A stretch of DNA of 64,000 nucleotides, taken from positions 18,801 to 82,800 of the forward strand of contig NZ_JAHDTH010000005.1 in assembly GCF_018531445.1 (NCBI RefSeq), in the 5' to 3' direction. The position numbers were made by a program, and so were the translations under genes. Below the pieces are notes generated by a model. The model was not told where the DNA came from, did no database searches, and saw nothing but the letters and a program-made list of their open reading frames with translations. The stretch comes from Pseudonocardia lacus. Lineage in GTDB: Bacteria > Actinomycetota > Actinomycetes > Mycobacteriales > Pseudonocardiaceae. Shown here one piece after another: positions 24,430 through 32,911 of this stretch (the first letter of the stretch is position 1; every line of letters starts with the position of its first letter).

Positions 24430-24897
24430 CTACCGGGCGTCCTCGTGCTCCGTCCGCTCGTGCGAGCCCTCGATCACCCGCCGGACGACCGCCCTGCACA
24501 GCAGCAGCGTGATGACCAGCAGGGTCACCGCGAAGAACCCGCCGATGCGGACGCGGTCGCCGAAGACGGCGTCCACGACCTCCAGGACGAGGAACTTGCT
24601 CCCGAACGCCACCGCCCACACCAGGACCGCGGCCACGATCCGGCCGAGTGGCCGCGACGCCCGGCGGAAGCGCGCCACCACGAGCTTCTTGGCGATGAGA
24701 ACGACTTCGAGCACGCCCTTGAGCAGGACGGCCGTGAGCAGGGAGAGGGTGAAGGTCTCGCTGACCACCTGCGGGAGGTACTCGATGAACAGGTTGAGCA
24801 CGACCACGTAGACGAAGACGTCGACCAGTGCCGCCGCGGCCCATGGCCGCGCCGGCGCGGCGGCGACGGTCGGCGTCACCGGACGGCTGTCGGTCAC
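24430..24897 (-). CDS. Four-helix integral membrane protein, unknown function
   Basis: About 155 residues from GTG 24897. Four predicted transmembrane segments: LVDVFVYVVVLNLFIEYL, LSLLTAVLLKGVLEVVLIA, IVAAVLVWAVAFGSKFLVL and FFAVTLLVITLLLCRAVV, with short charged loops and an acidic tail. The layout resembles small DUF-type membrane proteins of the VanZ/phage-holin size class, but I cannot assign a family. It is convergent with the STAND regulator, with 24 bp between stops. Confidence 0.6.
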   Translation of the reverse strand: MTDSRPVTPTVAAAPARPWAAAALVDVFVYVVVLNLFIEYLPQVVSETFTLSLLTAVLLKGVLEVVLIAKKLVVARFRRASRPLGRIVAAVLVWAVAFGSKFLVLEVVDAVFGDRVRIGGFFAVTLLVITLLLCRAVVRRVIEGSHERTEHEDAR

Positions 24898-25263
24898 CGG
24901 GCCACGTCCGGTTCGATCTGACCGCGAAACTCTCCTGCCATCGGTTCTCCCGTACGAACGGCCCGCGCCCCGGACGGGGGCCGCGGGGTTGGACTGCCAT
25001 GACGGACCCACCCCTCCCGAGTGGGCCGGCTGCTCCTCGCTGAAGTCCGCGCGCGCACCGCCTCCGGCTGTGGGACGGGTCGGTGTGGATGAGCTCGGTT
25101 CGCGTGCCGGTGTAGGCGTCCCCGACCCGACCGCCCGTGGTGCACACGCTAGGGACCGTCCATCTCCTTCGGCATCGTCCGCCCCGGACGATGCCGGGGG
25201 CGAGTCGACGCCGATGCGTCGGCGACGGGGATGGTGCCGTTCGGACGCGGCGCTCCCGCGCGG
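24898..25263. other. Intergenic region without a convincing gene
   Basis: About 366 bp. Only the strong hairpin at 25171-25195 stands out. Open frames here lack ribosome-binding sites and family resemblance. Confidence 0.4.
25171..25195 (-). terminator. Terminator hairpin (GGCATCGTCC-GCCCC-GGACGATGCC)
   Basis: A perfect 10-bp stem with a 5-nt loop, 69 bp downstream of the enolase-superfamily gene on the minus strand. No T-run follows; it is probably an intrinsic terminator of the actinobacterial type. Confidence 0.6.
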
Positions 25264-26421
25264 TCAGCCGTGGAACCCGTCGCGGGCGTTGCCGCGCAGG
25301 TACTCCAGGTCGAAGTCCAGTCCCAGACCGGGTCCCGGGGGCAGCCGCAGCCTGCCCCCGGTGTTGTCCAGCGGAGTGGTGAGGAACTGGTTGTAGCTGC
25401 TCAGGTCGTGGCGGCTGGACTCGATCCGGTAGAAGTTCGGCACCGTGGCCATCACGTGCCCGCCGGCGACCAGGTTGACCGGGCCGGCGGCGTCGTGCGG
25501 CGAGATCGGGACGTAGTAGGCCTCGGCCATGGTGGCGATCTTCTTCAGCTCGGAGATCCCACCGGTCCAGGTCACGTCCGGCATCACGAAGTCGGCCAGC
25601 CGGTTCTCCAGCACCGGGACGAAGTCCCACCGGGTGTGCAACCGCTCGCCGACCGAGATCGGAACGCGCACGCGCTCGCGCACCTGCGCGAGCGCCGGGT
25701 AGCTCTCCGGCGGCACCGGTTCCTCGTACCAGTGGATGTCACCGAGCTCGTCCAGCGCCTGGCCGAGCCGGATGGCGGTCGGCACGTCGAACCGGCCGTG
25801 CGCGTCGATGAGCAGCTCGACATCGGGGCCGGCGGTCCCCCGGACCAGCGCCGTCAGCTCCATCGCCCGCCGCTCGTCGGCCCGGCTCAGCGCGCCGTCG
25901 AGGTACCGGTCCTCGAACGGCGACACCCCGGGCCGGTGCGGGAACGGGTCGAACTTGATCCCGGTGTGGCCGGACCCGACGATCCCGCGGATCTCCTCGA
26001 CGACCCCCTCGGGGGTGTCGAAGCGGCGCTGGTCGGGGTGCGTGTAGATCAGCAGGTCGTCCCGGACACGGCCGCCGAGCAGCTCGCACACCGCAAGGCC
26101 GAGGACCTTGCCGCGGATGTCCCACAGCGCGATGTCGACCGCGCTCACGACGTTCGTGCCCGCCCCACGGCTACCCATGTAGGTGAAGGCCCGGAAGACC
26201 TTGTGCCAGGTGTCCTCGATCCGTGCCGGGTCGCAGCCGACGAGCAGGTCGTTCGCCTGGCGCACCAGCGCCGCGACGCCCCGGTTCGCCGTCGGCGTCG
26301 TGGTGGTGACCTCGCCCCAGCCGCTGATCCCCTCGTCCGTGCGCACCTCCACGAACAGGTACTCGCCCCACCCGGTGCCCGCGGAACCCACCAACCACGG
26401 CACCAGCTCGGTGATCTTCAT
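25264..26421 (-). CDS. Enolase-superfamily acid-sugar dehydratase (galactonate-dehydratase-like)
   Basis: A 385-residue mandelate-racemase/muconate-lactonising-type enzyme. Barrel landmarks: Lys156-x-Asp158 (GIKFDP), metal ligands Asp206, Glu234 and Glu259 (LLIDAHGR, YEEPVPPE, VGERLHT), His208 two after the first ligand, and His309-Asp310 (ISPHDAAGP). Asp-x-His with a distant His-Asp dyad at about +103 is the pattern of D-galactonate dehydratase, which eliminates water from acid sugars to give 2-keto-3-deoxy products; the exact sugar cannot be read. It lies 118 bp downstream of the MTHFR-like gene, possibly in one operon, and ends at a hairpin. Confidence 0.85.
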   Translation of the reverse strand: MKITELVPWLVGSAGTGWGEYLFVEVRTDEGISGWGEVTTTTPTANRGVAALVRQANDLLVGCDPARIEDTWHKVFRAFTYMGSRGAGTNVVSAVDIALWDIRGKVLGLAVCELLGGRVRDDLLIYTHPDQRRFDTPEGVVEEIRGIVGSGHTGIKFDPFPHRPGVSPFEDRYLDGALSRADERRAMELTALVRGTAGPDVELLIDAHGRFDVPTAIRLGQALDELGDIHWYEEPVPPESYPALAQVRERVRVPISVGERLHTRWDFVPVLENRLADFVMPDVTWTGGISELKKIATMAEAYYVPISPHDAAGPVNLVAGGHVMATVPNFYRIESSRHDLSSYNQFLTTPLDNTGGRLRLPPGPGLGLDFDLEYLRGNARDGFHG

Positions 26422-26539
26422 CCGGACCCCTCCCCGCTCGGGACCGAGGCTCCGCCGGCGGGGGTCGTGCGGTCAACAGTCATCTCGACGTGCGGTGAGG
26501 CGGCCGCCGGGGTGGGCACCCGGTGGGCGGCCCGCTCGG

Positions 26540-27466
26540 TCAGCCCAGCCGGCGGAGCTCCTGCCCGAGTCGCGCGGCCAACCGTACCGACTGCTCGATC
26601 TCGACCTGCCGGATCGAGACGCTCTCCACGTTGATCCCGAACGGCACCCCCACCCGCCGGCAGTACGCGATCAGGTCGCGGGCCATCGCCAGCGCCTGCT
26701 CGTAGGAGGCCCAGAGCGGGTCCTCCGCGTGCCGCAGGTCGTTCTGGATCCACCTCGGCACGTCGACCCCGAGCCAACCCAGGAACTCCAGGGTCTTCGT
26801 CGAGCCGACCACCGAGAAGGTGAACACGATCGGCGCCGGGGCGACGCCGCGCGCCGCGCACTCGAAGCGGTAGTCCGAGACCAGGTCCTTCGCCGCGTTG
26901 ACGTCGTAGACGACCTGGGTGACGAAGAAGGAGCAGCCGGCGCCCTGCTTGGCGAGCATCCGCAGGTGCTCGTCGCCGCCACGGGAGTGGCGCTCCGGGA
27001 TCGCGACCCCACCGAGAACCAGCCCCGGCCGGGTCTCGGCCCGCAGTTGCTGAGCCCGCACCAGCGACGTGGCCACCGGCTTGTCCTGTGAGGACGCCCC
27101 GACGAACACCGACGCCACCCGCTCCGGGTCCTGGGCGCCCAACCAGGACCGCAGGCCCCGTTCGGAGTACTTGCCCACCGCCCGGTAGACGACGGCCGGA
27201 ACGTCCAGCGCCGCCAGGTGCCGGGCGAGGTAGTCCGCCGGGTCCATGGTCGGCAGGAACGGGAACGGCCGCTCGGCCGAGGTCCGGTCGCTCTCGTCGT
27301 CGATGTCGTAGAGCACCAGGCCGTCGAGACCCAGCGGGCGCAGGCGCTCCAACGTGACATCGGCGATCTGCTGGGCCCGCTCGGCGGTGACCTCACGTCG
27401 GGGCGGCGTCACCGCGAAGAGCAGGAGCTCACCCCCACCCTCCGCGACCCGTCGGAGAAGATCCAC
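26540..27466 (-). CDS. Methylenetetrahydrofolate-reductase-like protein (MetF family)
   Basis: A 308-residue TIM-barrel flavoprotein of the MTHFR family. It has LLLFAVTPPRREVT (strand 1 substrate region), VLGGVAIPERHSRGGDEHLRMLAKQGAGCSFFVTQ-type central motifs with the folate-binding FFVTQVVYD, and the late FGINVESVS strand. MTHFR reduces 5,10-methylene-THF to 5-methyl-THF; many actinobacterial paralogues of this shape sit in demethylation clusters. It starts at GTG 27466, preceded by a TACGAT box 6 nt upstream, suggesting leaderless translation. Its location next to a CoA-transferase/ABC operon suggests one-carbon handling from a methylated substrate (inference). Confidence 0.82.
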   Translation of the reverse strand: MDLLRRVAEGGGELLLFAVTPPRREVTAERAQQIADVTLERLRPLGLDGLVLYDIDDESDRTSAERPFPFLPTMDPADYLARHLAALDVPAVVYRAVGKYSERGLRSWLGAQDPERVASVFVGASSQDKPVATSLVRAQQLRAETRPGLVLGGVAIPERHSRGGDEHLRMLAKQGAGCSFFVTQVVYDVNAAKDLVSDYRFECAARGVAPAPIVFTFSVVGSTKTLEFLGWLGVDVPRWIQNDLRHAEDPLWASYEQALAMARDLIAYCRRVGVPFGINVESVSIRQVEIEQSVRLAARLGQELRRLG

Positions 27467-27472
27467 GCGCGG

Positions 27473-27478
27473 ATCGTA
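27473..27478 (-). promoter_or_regulatory. Putative -10 box (TACGAT) of leaderless MTHFR-like transcript
   Basis: On the minus strand TACGAT ends 6 nt before the GTG at 27466, and no ribosome-binding site is present. It fits the TANNNT leaderless pattern. Confidence 0.4.
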
Positions 27479-27662
27479 GGACGAGGTGGGGTGTCCGACC
27501 CCCGGGGCCGAGTTCGGGCTCAGCGAACGCCTGCACCAGGAGCTGATGAACTGGTCGCCGGAACTCCGCCTCCGTCCAACGGTCGTCGCGGAGCGTCATC
27601 GTCGCGCCCCTACGCCCCGGTATATTCGTCGTCGTCACCAGATGGAAGAAGGGGCCCACCAC

Positions 27663-28475
27663 GTGGACCAGCCGCGCAGGTCCGAACCGTCCCCTGTGCG
27701 GTCGGTCGTCCGGGCGTTGAAGCTTCTCAAGGCCGTGGGCGAAGGGGTGCGGTCGACCGGGCAACTGCAGAAGGCGGCCGATGTGCCGGGGCCCACAGCG
27801 GTGCGGCTGCTCAACTCACTGGAAAGTGAGGGCTTCGTCTCCCGTGGGGCCGACGGCTACGGCCCCGGGCCCGCGATCATCCGGATGTTCCTCGCGCTGG
27901 AGCCCGACAGCCTCGTCTGGCGCCTGATCAAGTCGGCGGTGGCCGAGCTCAACGAGCGGACGGGTGAGACCTCGCTGTTCATGGTCGAGAGCAACGGCAT
28001 GCGCGAGTGCCTCGCCGTCGGTGAGACGAAGGACCAGATCCGGCGCGTGGTGCCGGTCGGCGGCCGCTTCCCCCTGCACCAGGGGGCCTCGGGGATCATG
28101 TTGCTCGCCCACGGGCTGCTGAAGAAGACCCTGCCCTCGATCACCGACGCCGACGGCAACTACGAAACGCGCTCGGGCGGACCACGTCCGGTCGCCGACC
28201 TGATCGCCGACTGCGAACGGGCCCTGCGCGACGGCGTGGTCGAGTCGGTGGGCAAGGAGTCGTGGGGGGTGGCGTCGCCGGTGCTGTCGAACGGCGCCCT
28301 GATCGGTGTGCTGTCGGTGTCCGCGCCGGCCTTCCGCTACTCCCCGGAGCGGCTGGCCGCCTTCCGGGAGGTGTGCCTCGACGTCACCACCCGCACCAAC
28401 GACATGCTCGCCCGCGTCGCGTCGGGGCTCGGGTCGCCCGACGCGCCGGACGGCGACAGCCTCACGGCCTCCTGA
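27663..28475 (+). CDS. IclR-family transcriptional regulator
   Basis: About 270 residues from GTG 27663 with GAAGAAGGGG upstream; an in-frame ATG at 27642 lacks a site. It has an N-terminal winged helix (VVRALKLLKAVGEG, STGQLQKAADVPGPTAVRLLNSLE) and an effector domain with FPLHQGASGIMLLAHG and SWGVASPVLSNGALIGVLSVSAP. It sits between the MTHFR-like gene (divergent) and the 3' end of the transporter/CoA-transferase operon, so it is the obvious candidate regulator of both. A TATATT box at about 27621-27626 may be its -10. Confidence 0.87.
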   Translation: MDQPRRSEPSPVRSVVRALKLLKAVGEGVRSTGQLQKAADVPGPTAVRLLNSLESEGFVSRGADGYGPGPAIIRMFLALEPDSLVWRLIKSAVAELNERTGETSLFMVESNGMRECLAVGETKDQIRRVVPVGGRFPLHQGASGIMLLAHGLLKKTLPSITDADGNYETRSGGPRPVADLIADCERALRDGVVESVGKESWGVASPVLSNGALIGVLSVSAPAFRYSPERLAAFREVCLDVTTRTNDMLARVASGLGSPDAPDGDSLTAS

Positions 28476-28478
28476 GGC

Positions 28479-29519
28479 TCAGCCGGCCGCGCTCGGTTCC
28501 GCCACCGCGTCCGATGCCGCCGGGCGCAGCTCGCCCACGAAGTGGCAGGCCGCCGGATGGCCGCCGGCGCGGATGACGAGGTCCGGCTCGACGTCGGAGC
28601 ACACCGGCTGGGCGAACGGGCACCGCGTGTGGAAGCGGCAGCCGGAGGGTGGAGCCGCGAGGCTGGGCAGTTCGCCGGTCATCCGCACGCGATCGCGGAG
28701 GTCGCCGGTCAGGGTCGGCACGGCCGACAGCAGCGCCCTCGTGTACGGGTGCGACCGGCCCCGCAGCACCTCGGCCGCGGTGCCCGTCTCCACCGCCCGC
28801 CCGAGGTAGAGGACCGTGGCGTCGGTCGCGCACTGGGTGACCACCGAGATGTCGTGGGTGATGAACACGAACGTCAGCCCGTGCCGCTGCTTGAGCCCCT
28901 GCAGCAGCACCAGGATCTCGTTGCGCACCGAGACGTCGAGCGCGGAGACGGCCTCGTCGAGCACGATGAGCCGCGGTTCCGCGGCGATCGCGCGGGCGAT
29001 CGTCACCCGCTGGCGCTGGCCCCCGGACAGCTGCGCGGGCCGCCGGTCGGCCATGTGCGCGTCGATGCCCACCTCCGACAGCGCCTCCAGGGCTCGGCTG
29101 CGGGCCCCGTGACGCGACTCGGAGAACCGGCGGCGGGACTCCGCGACGCTGCGCCAGATCGGCCACCGCGGGTCGAGGCCCGCGGTCGGGTCCTGGAGCA
29201 CGATCTGGATGCCGAGGCGGCCGGCCAGCTCGGCCGGATCCCTACCGGTGCCGATGGCCTGACCGGCGAAGGTCATCTCGCCCGCCTCGATCGGCACGAG
29301 CCCGCAGATGGCCTTGGCCAGGGACGACTTGCCGCACCCGCTCTCCCCGATGATGGCCATCGTCGCCCCGGCGGCAACGGCGAGGCTGACGCGGTCGACA
29401 GCGCGCACGGCCCGGGCACCCGCGCCGTAGCTGACGCTGACGTCGCGGAGTTCGAGGAGGACGTCGCCGTCGCCGATCTCGTGCGGCACCGGGGTCTCCG
29501 ATCGCGTCCGGCGGTTCAT
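28479..29519 (-). CDS. ABC transporter ATP-binding protein, DppF/OppF type
   Basis: A 346-residue ATPase from ATG 29519, overlapping the stop of the preceding ATPase gene (ATGA). It has Walker A GESGCGKSS, Q-loop, signature LSGGQRQRV, Walker B LIVLDEAVSALD (Ala-Val replaces the more usual Pro-Thr after Glu), H-loop FITHDISVV, and the oligopeptide/dipeptide C-terminal domain with CRFHTRCPFAQPVC, a typical four-Cys motif. It pairs with the upstream ATPase to power the DPP-type importer. It is the last gene of the eight-gene operon, three bases from the convergent IclR stop. Confidence 0.9.
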   Translation of the reverse strand: MNRRTRSETPVPHEIGDGDVLLELRDVSVSYGAGARAVRAVDRVSLAVAAGATMAIIGESGCGKSSLAKAICGLVPIEAGEMTFAGQAIGTGRDPAELAGRLGIQIVLQDPTAGLDPRWPIWRSVAESRRRFSESRHGARSRALEALSEVGIDAHMADRRPAQLSGGQRQRVTIARAIAAEPRLIVLDEAVSALDVSVRNEILVLLQGLKQRHGLTFVFITHDISVVTQCATDATVLYLGRAVETGTAAEVLRGRSHPYTRALLSAVPTLTGDLRDRVRMTGELPSLAAPPSGCRFHTRCPFAQPVCSDVEPDLVIRAGGHPAACHFVGELRPAASDAVAEPSAAG

Positions 29520-30547
29520 GCGCTCGCCCCCGTCGACGTCGCGGCGATCGTCGGTCCCGGCAGTCCCCCGGCGCGCCAGCACCGCACCAGTCCCGCCGTG
29601 TCGCCGTCGATGACGTCGAGGAGCTGCTGGGGTGCCTCGCAGCCGTCGGTGGCGTACCCGCAGCGCTCGCGGAACCGGCAGCCCTGGTCGGTCGAACCCG
29701 GAGCCGGTGGGGTCCCGGGGATGCCGGGTCGGACCACCCCGAGCTCGGACGGGTCGGGCACGCAGCGCAGCAGGCCCTGGCAGTAGGGGTGCGCCGGGGC
29801 GGCGGTGAAGTCCCGGGTCCGGCGGGACTCGACGACCTGGCCGGCGTACATCGCGAGCACCCGATCGCACTGGCCGGCGACGACGCCGAGGTCGTGGGTG
29901 ATGAGCAGGGTCGCGAGCCGCATGTCCCGGGCCAGCCCTTCGATGAGCTCCAGGATGCCGGCCTGCACGCTGACGTCCAGCGAGGTGGTGGGCTCGTCGG
30001 CGATGAGCAGCTCCGGATCCGACGCCAGGGCCATGGCGATCATGACCCGTTGCCGCATGCCGCCGGAGAGCTGGTAGGGGTACTGGCCGAGGCGCTCGGC
30101 CGGCTGGGGGATGCCGACCAGGTCGAGCAGCTCGCGCGCCCGGCTGCGGACCGCCGCGGCGGACAGGCCGCCGGCGTGCGCGCGGATCGCGTACCCGAGC
30201 TGCTTCCCGATGGGGAACACCGGGTTCAGCGACTCGTTGGGGTCCTGGAACACCATCCCGATCCGCGCCCCCCGGATGGCCCGCAGGTCGCGCTCGGGGA
30301 GCTGCAGGAGATCCAGCCCGCCGAACTCGACGCTGCCCTCGACGCCGAGTTCGGGCGACAGCAGCCCCGCGACGGCCAGCGCGGTCAGGGACTTGCCGCT
30401 GCCTGTCTCGCCGATGATGCCGACGGACTCGCCGGCGCTGACGCTCAGCGACACCCGGTCGACCAGCACGACGCCCGGATCCCGCTTCACGAAGACGCGG
30501 AGGTCCCGGACCTCGAGCACCGGCTCGCCGGTCGATCCGGTCTTCAT
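29516..30547 (-). CDS. ABC transporter ATP-binding protein, DppD/OppD type
   Basis: A 343-residue ATPase from ATG 30547 with GGGAGGG about 10 nt upstream. Walker A GETGSGKS (about 46-53), signature LSGGMRQRV, Walker [14 protein letters not shown]-loop [10 protein letters not shown] and the C-terminal Cys cluster [11 protein letters not shown]. It forms a heterodimer with the following DppF-type subunit; together with the two permeases and the lipoprotein 3-8 kb upstream it makes a complete peptide/opine/nickel-type importer. It sits 37 bp after the catalytic CoA-transferase gene. Confidence 0.9.
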   Translation of the reverse strand: MKTGSTGEPVLEVRDLRVFVKRDPGVVLVDRVSLSVSAGESVGIIGETGSGKSLTALAVAGLLSPELGVEGSVEFGGLDLLQLPERDLRAIRGARIGMVFQDPNESLNPVFPIGKQLGYAIRAHAGGLSAAAVRSRARELLDLVGIPQPAERLGQYPYQLSGGMRQRVMIAMALASDPELLIADEPTTSLDVSVQAGILELIEGLARDMRLATLLITHDLGVVAGQCDRVLAMYAGQVVESRRTRDFTAAPAHPYCQGLLRCVPDPSELGVVRPGIPGTPPAPGSTDQGCRFRERCGYATDGCEAPQQLLDVIDGDTAGLVRCWRAGGLPGPTIAATSTGASA

Positions 30548-30584
30548 CGATCGCCCACCCTCCCGCACCATGCCCCGGTCACAC

Positions 30585-31877
30585 CTAGCTCGCCGGCCGG
30601 TCGGCCACCGCACCCGACGCCCGCAGTTCCGCGACCCGCTCGGCGCCGAACCCCAGTACTTCGCGCAGCACGTGGTCGTTGTGCTCCCCGAAGCGCGGCG
30701 CCGCGCGGCGCACGGCGCCGGGTGTGCGCTCGAGCCGGTAGGCGAGACCCGGGTAGTCGTGCGTGCCCGCCTCGGGGTGGTCGAGGGTGGCCAGGAACCC
30801 GATCTCGCGCAGGCCGGGGCAGCCCCAGATGTCGGCACCGTTCTGCACCGGTGCCGCCGGCACACCGGCGCGCTGCAGGCGCTGCGCGACGGCCGACTTG
30901 TCCTGCCCGGACGTCCACGCGCCGATCACGTCGGCCAGGTCGTCCTGGTTCTGCCAGCGGACGTCGGACGTGGCGAAGCGGGGGTCGTCGACGAGCCCGT
31001 CGCGGCCGATCTCCGCGCACAGGCCCCGCCACTGGTCGTCGTCGAACACCGCGATCGCGACCCACTCGTCGGTTCCGGCGCACGGGTAGGCGTCGTGCGG
31101 TGCCGCGTCCCGGACCCGGTTGCCGCGCGGCTCCCACGGTTCGCCGCCCTCGGCGGCGGCGATGAGCTCGTCGCCGATCCAGTGCATCGCCGCCTCGGTC
31201 TGGGCGACCTCGATGCGCTGTCCGACGCCGGTGCGCTCCCGGTCCACCAGCGCGGTGAGCACGGCGGCCGCCCCGTGCAGGCCACCGATCGGGTCCATGT
31301 AGGCCGTGCCCGTGGGCACCGGCTTCCCGTCGCCGTAGCCCATGAGTCCGGTCATGCCGCAGGCCGCTTCCATGGTCATGCCCATCCCGACGTGGTGGGT
31401 CATCGGGCCGCCGGAGCCGAACGCCGGCATCTCCACGGTGATGATGCGCGGGTTGATCGCCGACAGCCGGTCGTGGCCCAGGCCCAGCCGGTCGAGCACG
31501 CCGGGCGAGAAGTTGGCGATCACGACGTCGGACGTCTCGGCCAGCGCGTACACGACGTCCGTCGCGCCGGGCTTCTTGAGGTTCAGCGCCACCGACAGCT
31601 TGTCGTGGTTCTGGGTGTTGAAGTAGCTGTTGCGGTTGTAGGGCCGCTCCCCCGGGACCAGGTCCGGGAAGCGTTCGGGCGCGGCGCCGTGCACCGAGCC
31701 GCGCCAGGAGTCCATCGTGACCGGCGACTCGATCTTGATGACCGTCGCGCCGAGGAAGGCCAGCGACCTGGTGGTCATCGGCCCGGCCCACGCCGAGGTG
31801 AAGTCGACGACCTGGACGCCGGCGAGCGGGCCGGCGATGTCCTGCGGTGTCGGGGATCCGCTCGCGAGCTCGCTCAT
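30585..31877 (-). CDS. Class III (CaiB/BaiF) CoA-transferase, catalytic subunit
   Basis: A 430-residue family III CoA-transferase from ATG 31877, which overlaps the stop of the preceding gene (ATGA). The N-terminal VVDFTSAWAGPMTTRSLAFLGATVIKIES is the CoA-binding start, and YMDPIGGLHGAAAVLTAL carries the Asp aligning with the catalytic Asp169 of formyl-CoA transferase, where the acyl-aspartyl anhydride forms. It moves CoA from a donor such as succinyl-CoA to a carboxylic acid. Its partner gene lacks this Asp, so the two probably form a heteromer like the benzylsuccinate or malate CoA-transferases. Confidence 0.88.
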   Translation of the reverse strand: MSELASGSPTPQDIAGPLAGVQVVDFTSAWAGPMTTRSLAFLGATVIKIESPVTMDSWRGSVHGAAPERFPDLVPGERPYNRNSYFNTQNHDKLSVALNLKKPGATDVVYALAETSDVVIANFSPGVLDRLGLGHDRLSAINPRIITVEMPAFGSGGPMTHHVGMGMTMEAACGMTGLMGYGDGKPVPTGTAYMDPIGGLHGAAAVLTALVDRERTGVGQRIEVAQTEAAMHWIGDELIAAAEGGEPWEPRGNRVRDAAPHDAYPCAGTDEWVAIAVFDDDQWRGLCAEIGRDGLVDDPRFATSDVRWQNQDDLADVIGAWTSGQDKSAVAQRLQRAGVPAAPVQNGADIWGCPGLREIGFLATLDHPEAGTHDYPGLAYRLERTPGAVRRAAPRFGEHNDHVLREVLGFGAERVAELRASGAVADRPAS

Positions 31878-32911
31878 GACGCCACGACCGAGCGGAAGAC
31901 CGGACCGAGCGATGTGCGCCCGTTGTCGTGCACCACCATCCCCCGCACCCGCACCTGCTCGGAGCGCAGCAGGTCGGCCATGGAGTGGACCTTCTCGATG
32001 CTCACCTTGCGCCGCTGGCCGCGGTCGACGAGCTCGTCGGCGGTGAACCGGGCAGCGGCGGCGGCGAGGATGTCGCTGGCCAGGTGCCAGTTGGCGCCGC
32101 GCACGACCGGGTCGACGAACCGCGGGTCGGTCAGCAGCTCGGGCACGTCGAACGTCTCGCAGAGCCCGTCGAAGTGCCGCAGCGCGAACAGGATGACCCA
32201 GGCGTCGCGGCACTTCAGGATGGAGAGCATGCCCGGGTAGCGCCGGCGGGTGGTGAACGTCCGGTTGTAGGCGTACTGGGTGACGAAGTTCTGCGCCATC
32301 GCCGCGGACGACTCCAGCACCGTCGTGCGGGTCCGCTGCCCCCGACCGCTCCTCCCCCGCTCCAGCAGCGCGCTGGTCACCGTGATGTACGCGGAGACCC
32401 CGGCCGCGAAGTACGCCCGGTGCCCCACGCCGTAGAGGGGCTGGCGGTCCGGCGAGCCGGTGACGTACATGACGCCGCTGAGCGCCTGGTGGATCATCTC
32501 GCTGCCCGACCAGCCCGCCCACCGGCCCGCCGTGGGGAAGTCGGTGATCCGGCACACGACCGCGCGCTCGGCGAGCGGACCCGGGTCGAGCCAATCCTCG
32601 GCCCGCTGGTCGTACAGGACGACGTCCGCGGCCTCGACGATCCCGCGCGCCGCGCGCCGGCCGGTGTCGGTCGCGACATCGACCGGCACCGACCGCTTCC
32701 CCGCGTTCAGGTGGCGGAACAGCGGCGACGCCGCATCTTCCGGCCCATCCGCGCGCCCGCCGGGCGGGCCCCACCGCCGTACCGGCGAGCCGCCGACGGG
32801 CTCGACCATCGTGACGTCCGCGCCGTGCGACCCCAGGAGCTTGGCGCAGTAGTTCCCGGCGATCGAGCCCGTCGCGTCGACCACCGAGAGCCCGCTGAAG
32901 GCGTCCTTCAC
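31874..32911 (-). CDS. Class III (CaiB/BaiF) CoA-transferase-like subunit lacking the catalytic Asp
   Basis: A 345-residue protein from GTG 32911, overlapping the enoyl-CoA hydratase stop (GTGA). The fold markers are present: SGLSVVDATGSIAGNYCAKLLGSHGADVTMVEP at the N-terminus and ALSGVMYVTGSPDRQPLYG in the middle. Where the catalytic Asp should stand, the sequence reads YGVGHRAYFAAG with no acidic residue. It is also shorter than usual (about 345 versus 400 residues). I interpret it as the non-catalytic subunit of a heteromeric CoA-transferase with the next gene, to which it is translationally coupled. Confidence 0.83.
   Translation of the reverse strand: MKDAFSGLSVVDATGSIAGNYCAKLLGSHGADVTMVEPVGGSPVRRWGPPGGRADGPEDAASPLFRHLNAGKRSVPVDVATDTGRRAARGIVEAADVVLYDQRAEDWLDPGPLAERAVVCRITDFPTAGRWAGWSGSEMIHQALSGVMYVTGSPDRQPLYGVGHRAYFAAGVSAYITVTSALLERGRSGRGQRTRTTVLESSAAMAQNFVTQYAYNRTFTTRRRYPGMLSILKCRDAWVILFALRHFDGLCETFDVPELLTDPRFVDPVVRGANWHLASDILAAAAARFTADELVDRGQRRKVSIEKVHSMADLLRSEQVRVRGMVVHDNGRTSLGPVFRSVVAS

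Noticed and set aside
27621..27650. IclR operator at the 27663 IclR promoter
   Set aside because: CAGATGGA at 27638 matches half of the 37241 palindrome, but there is no second half-site, so I could not call it.
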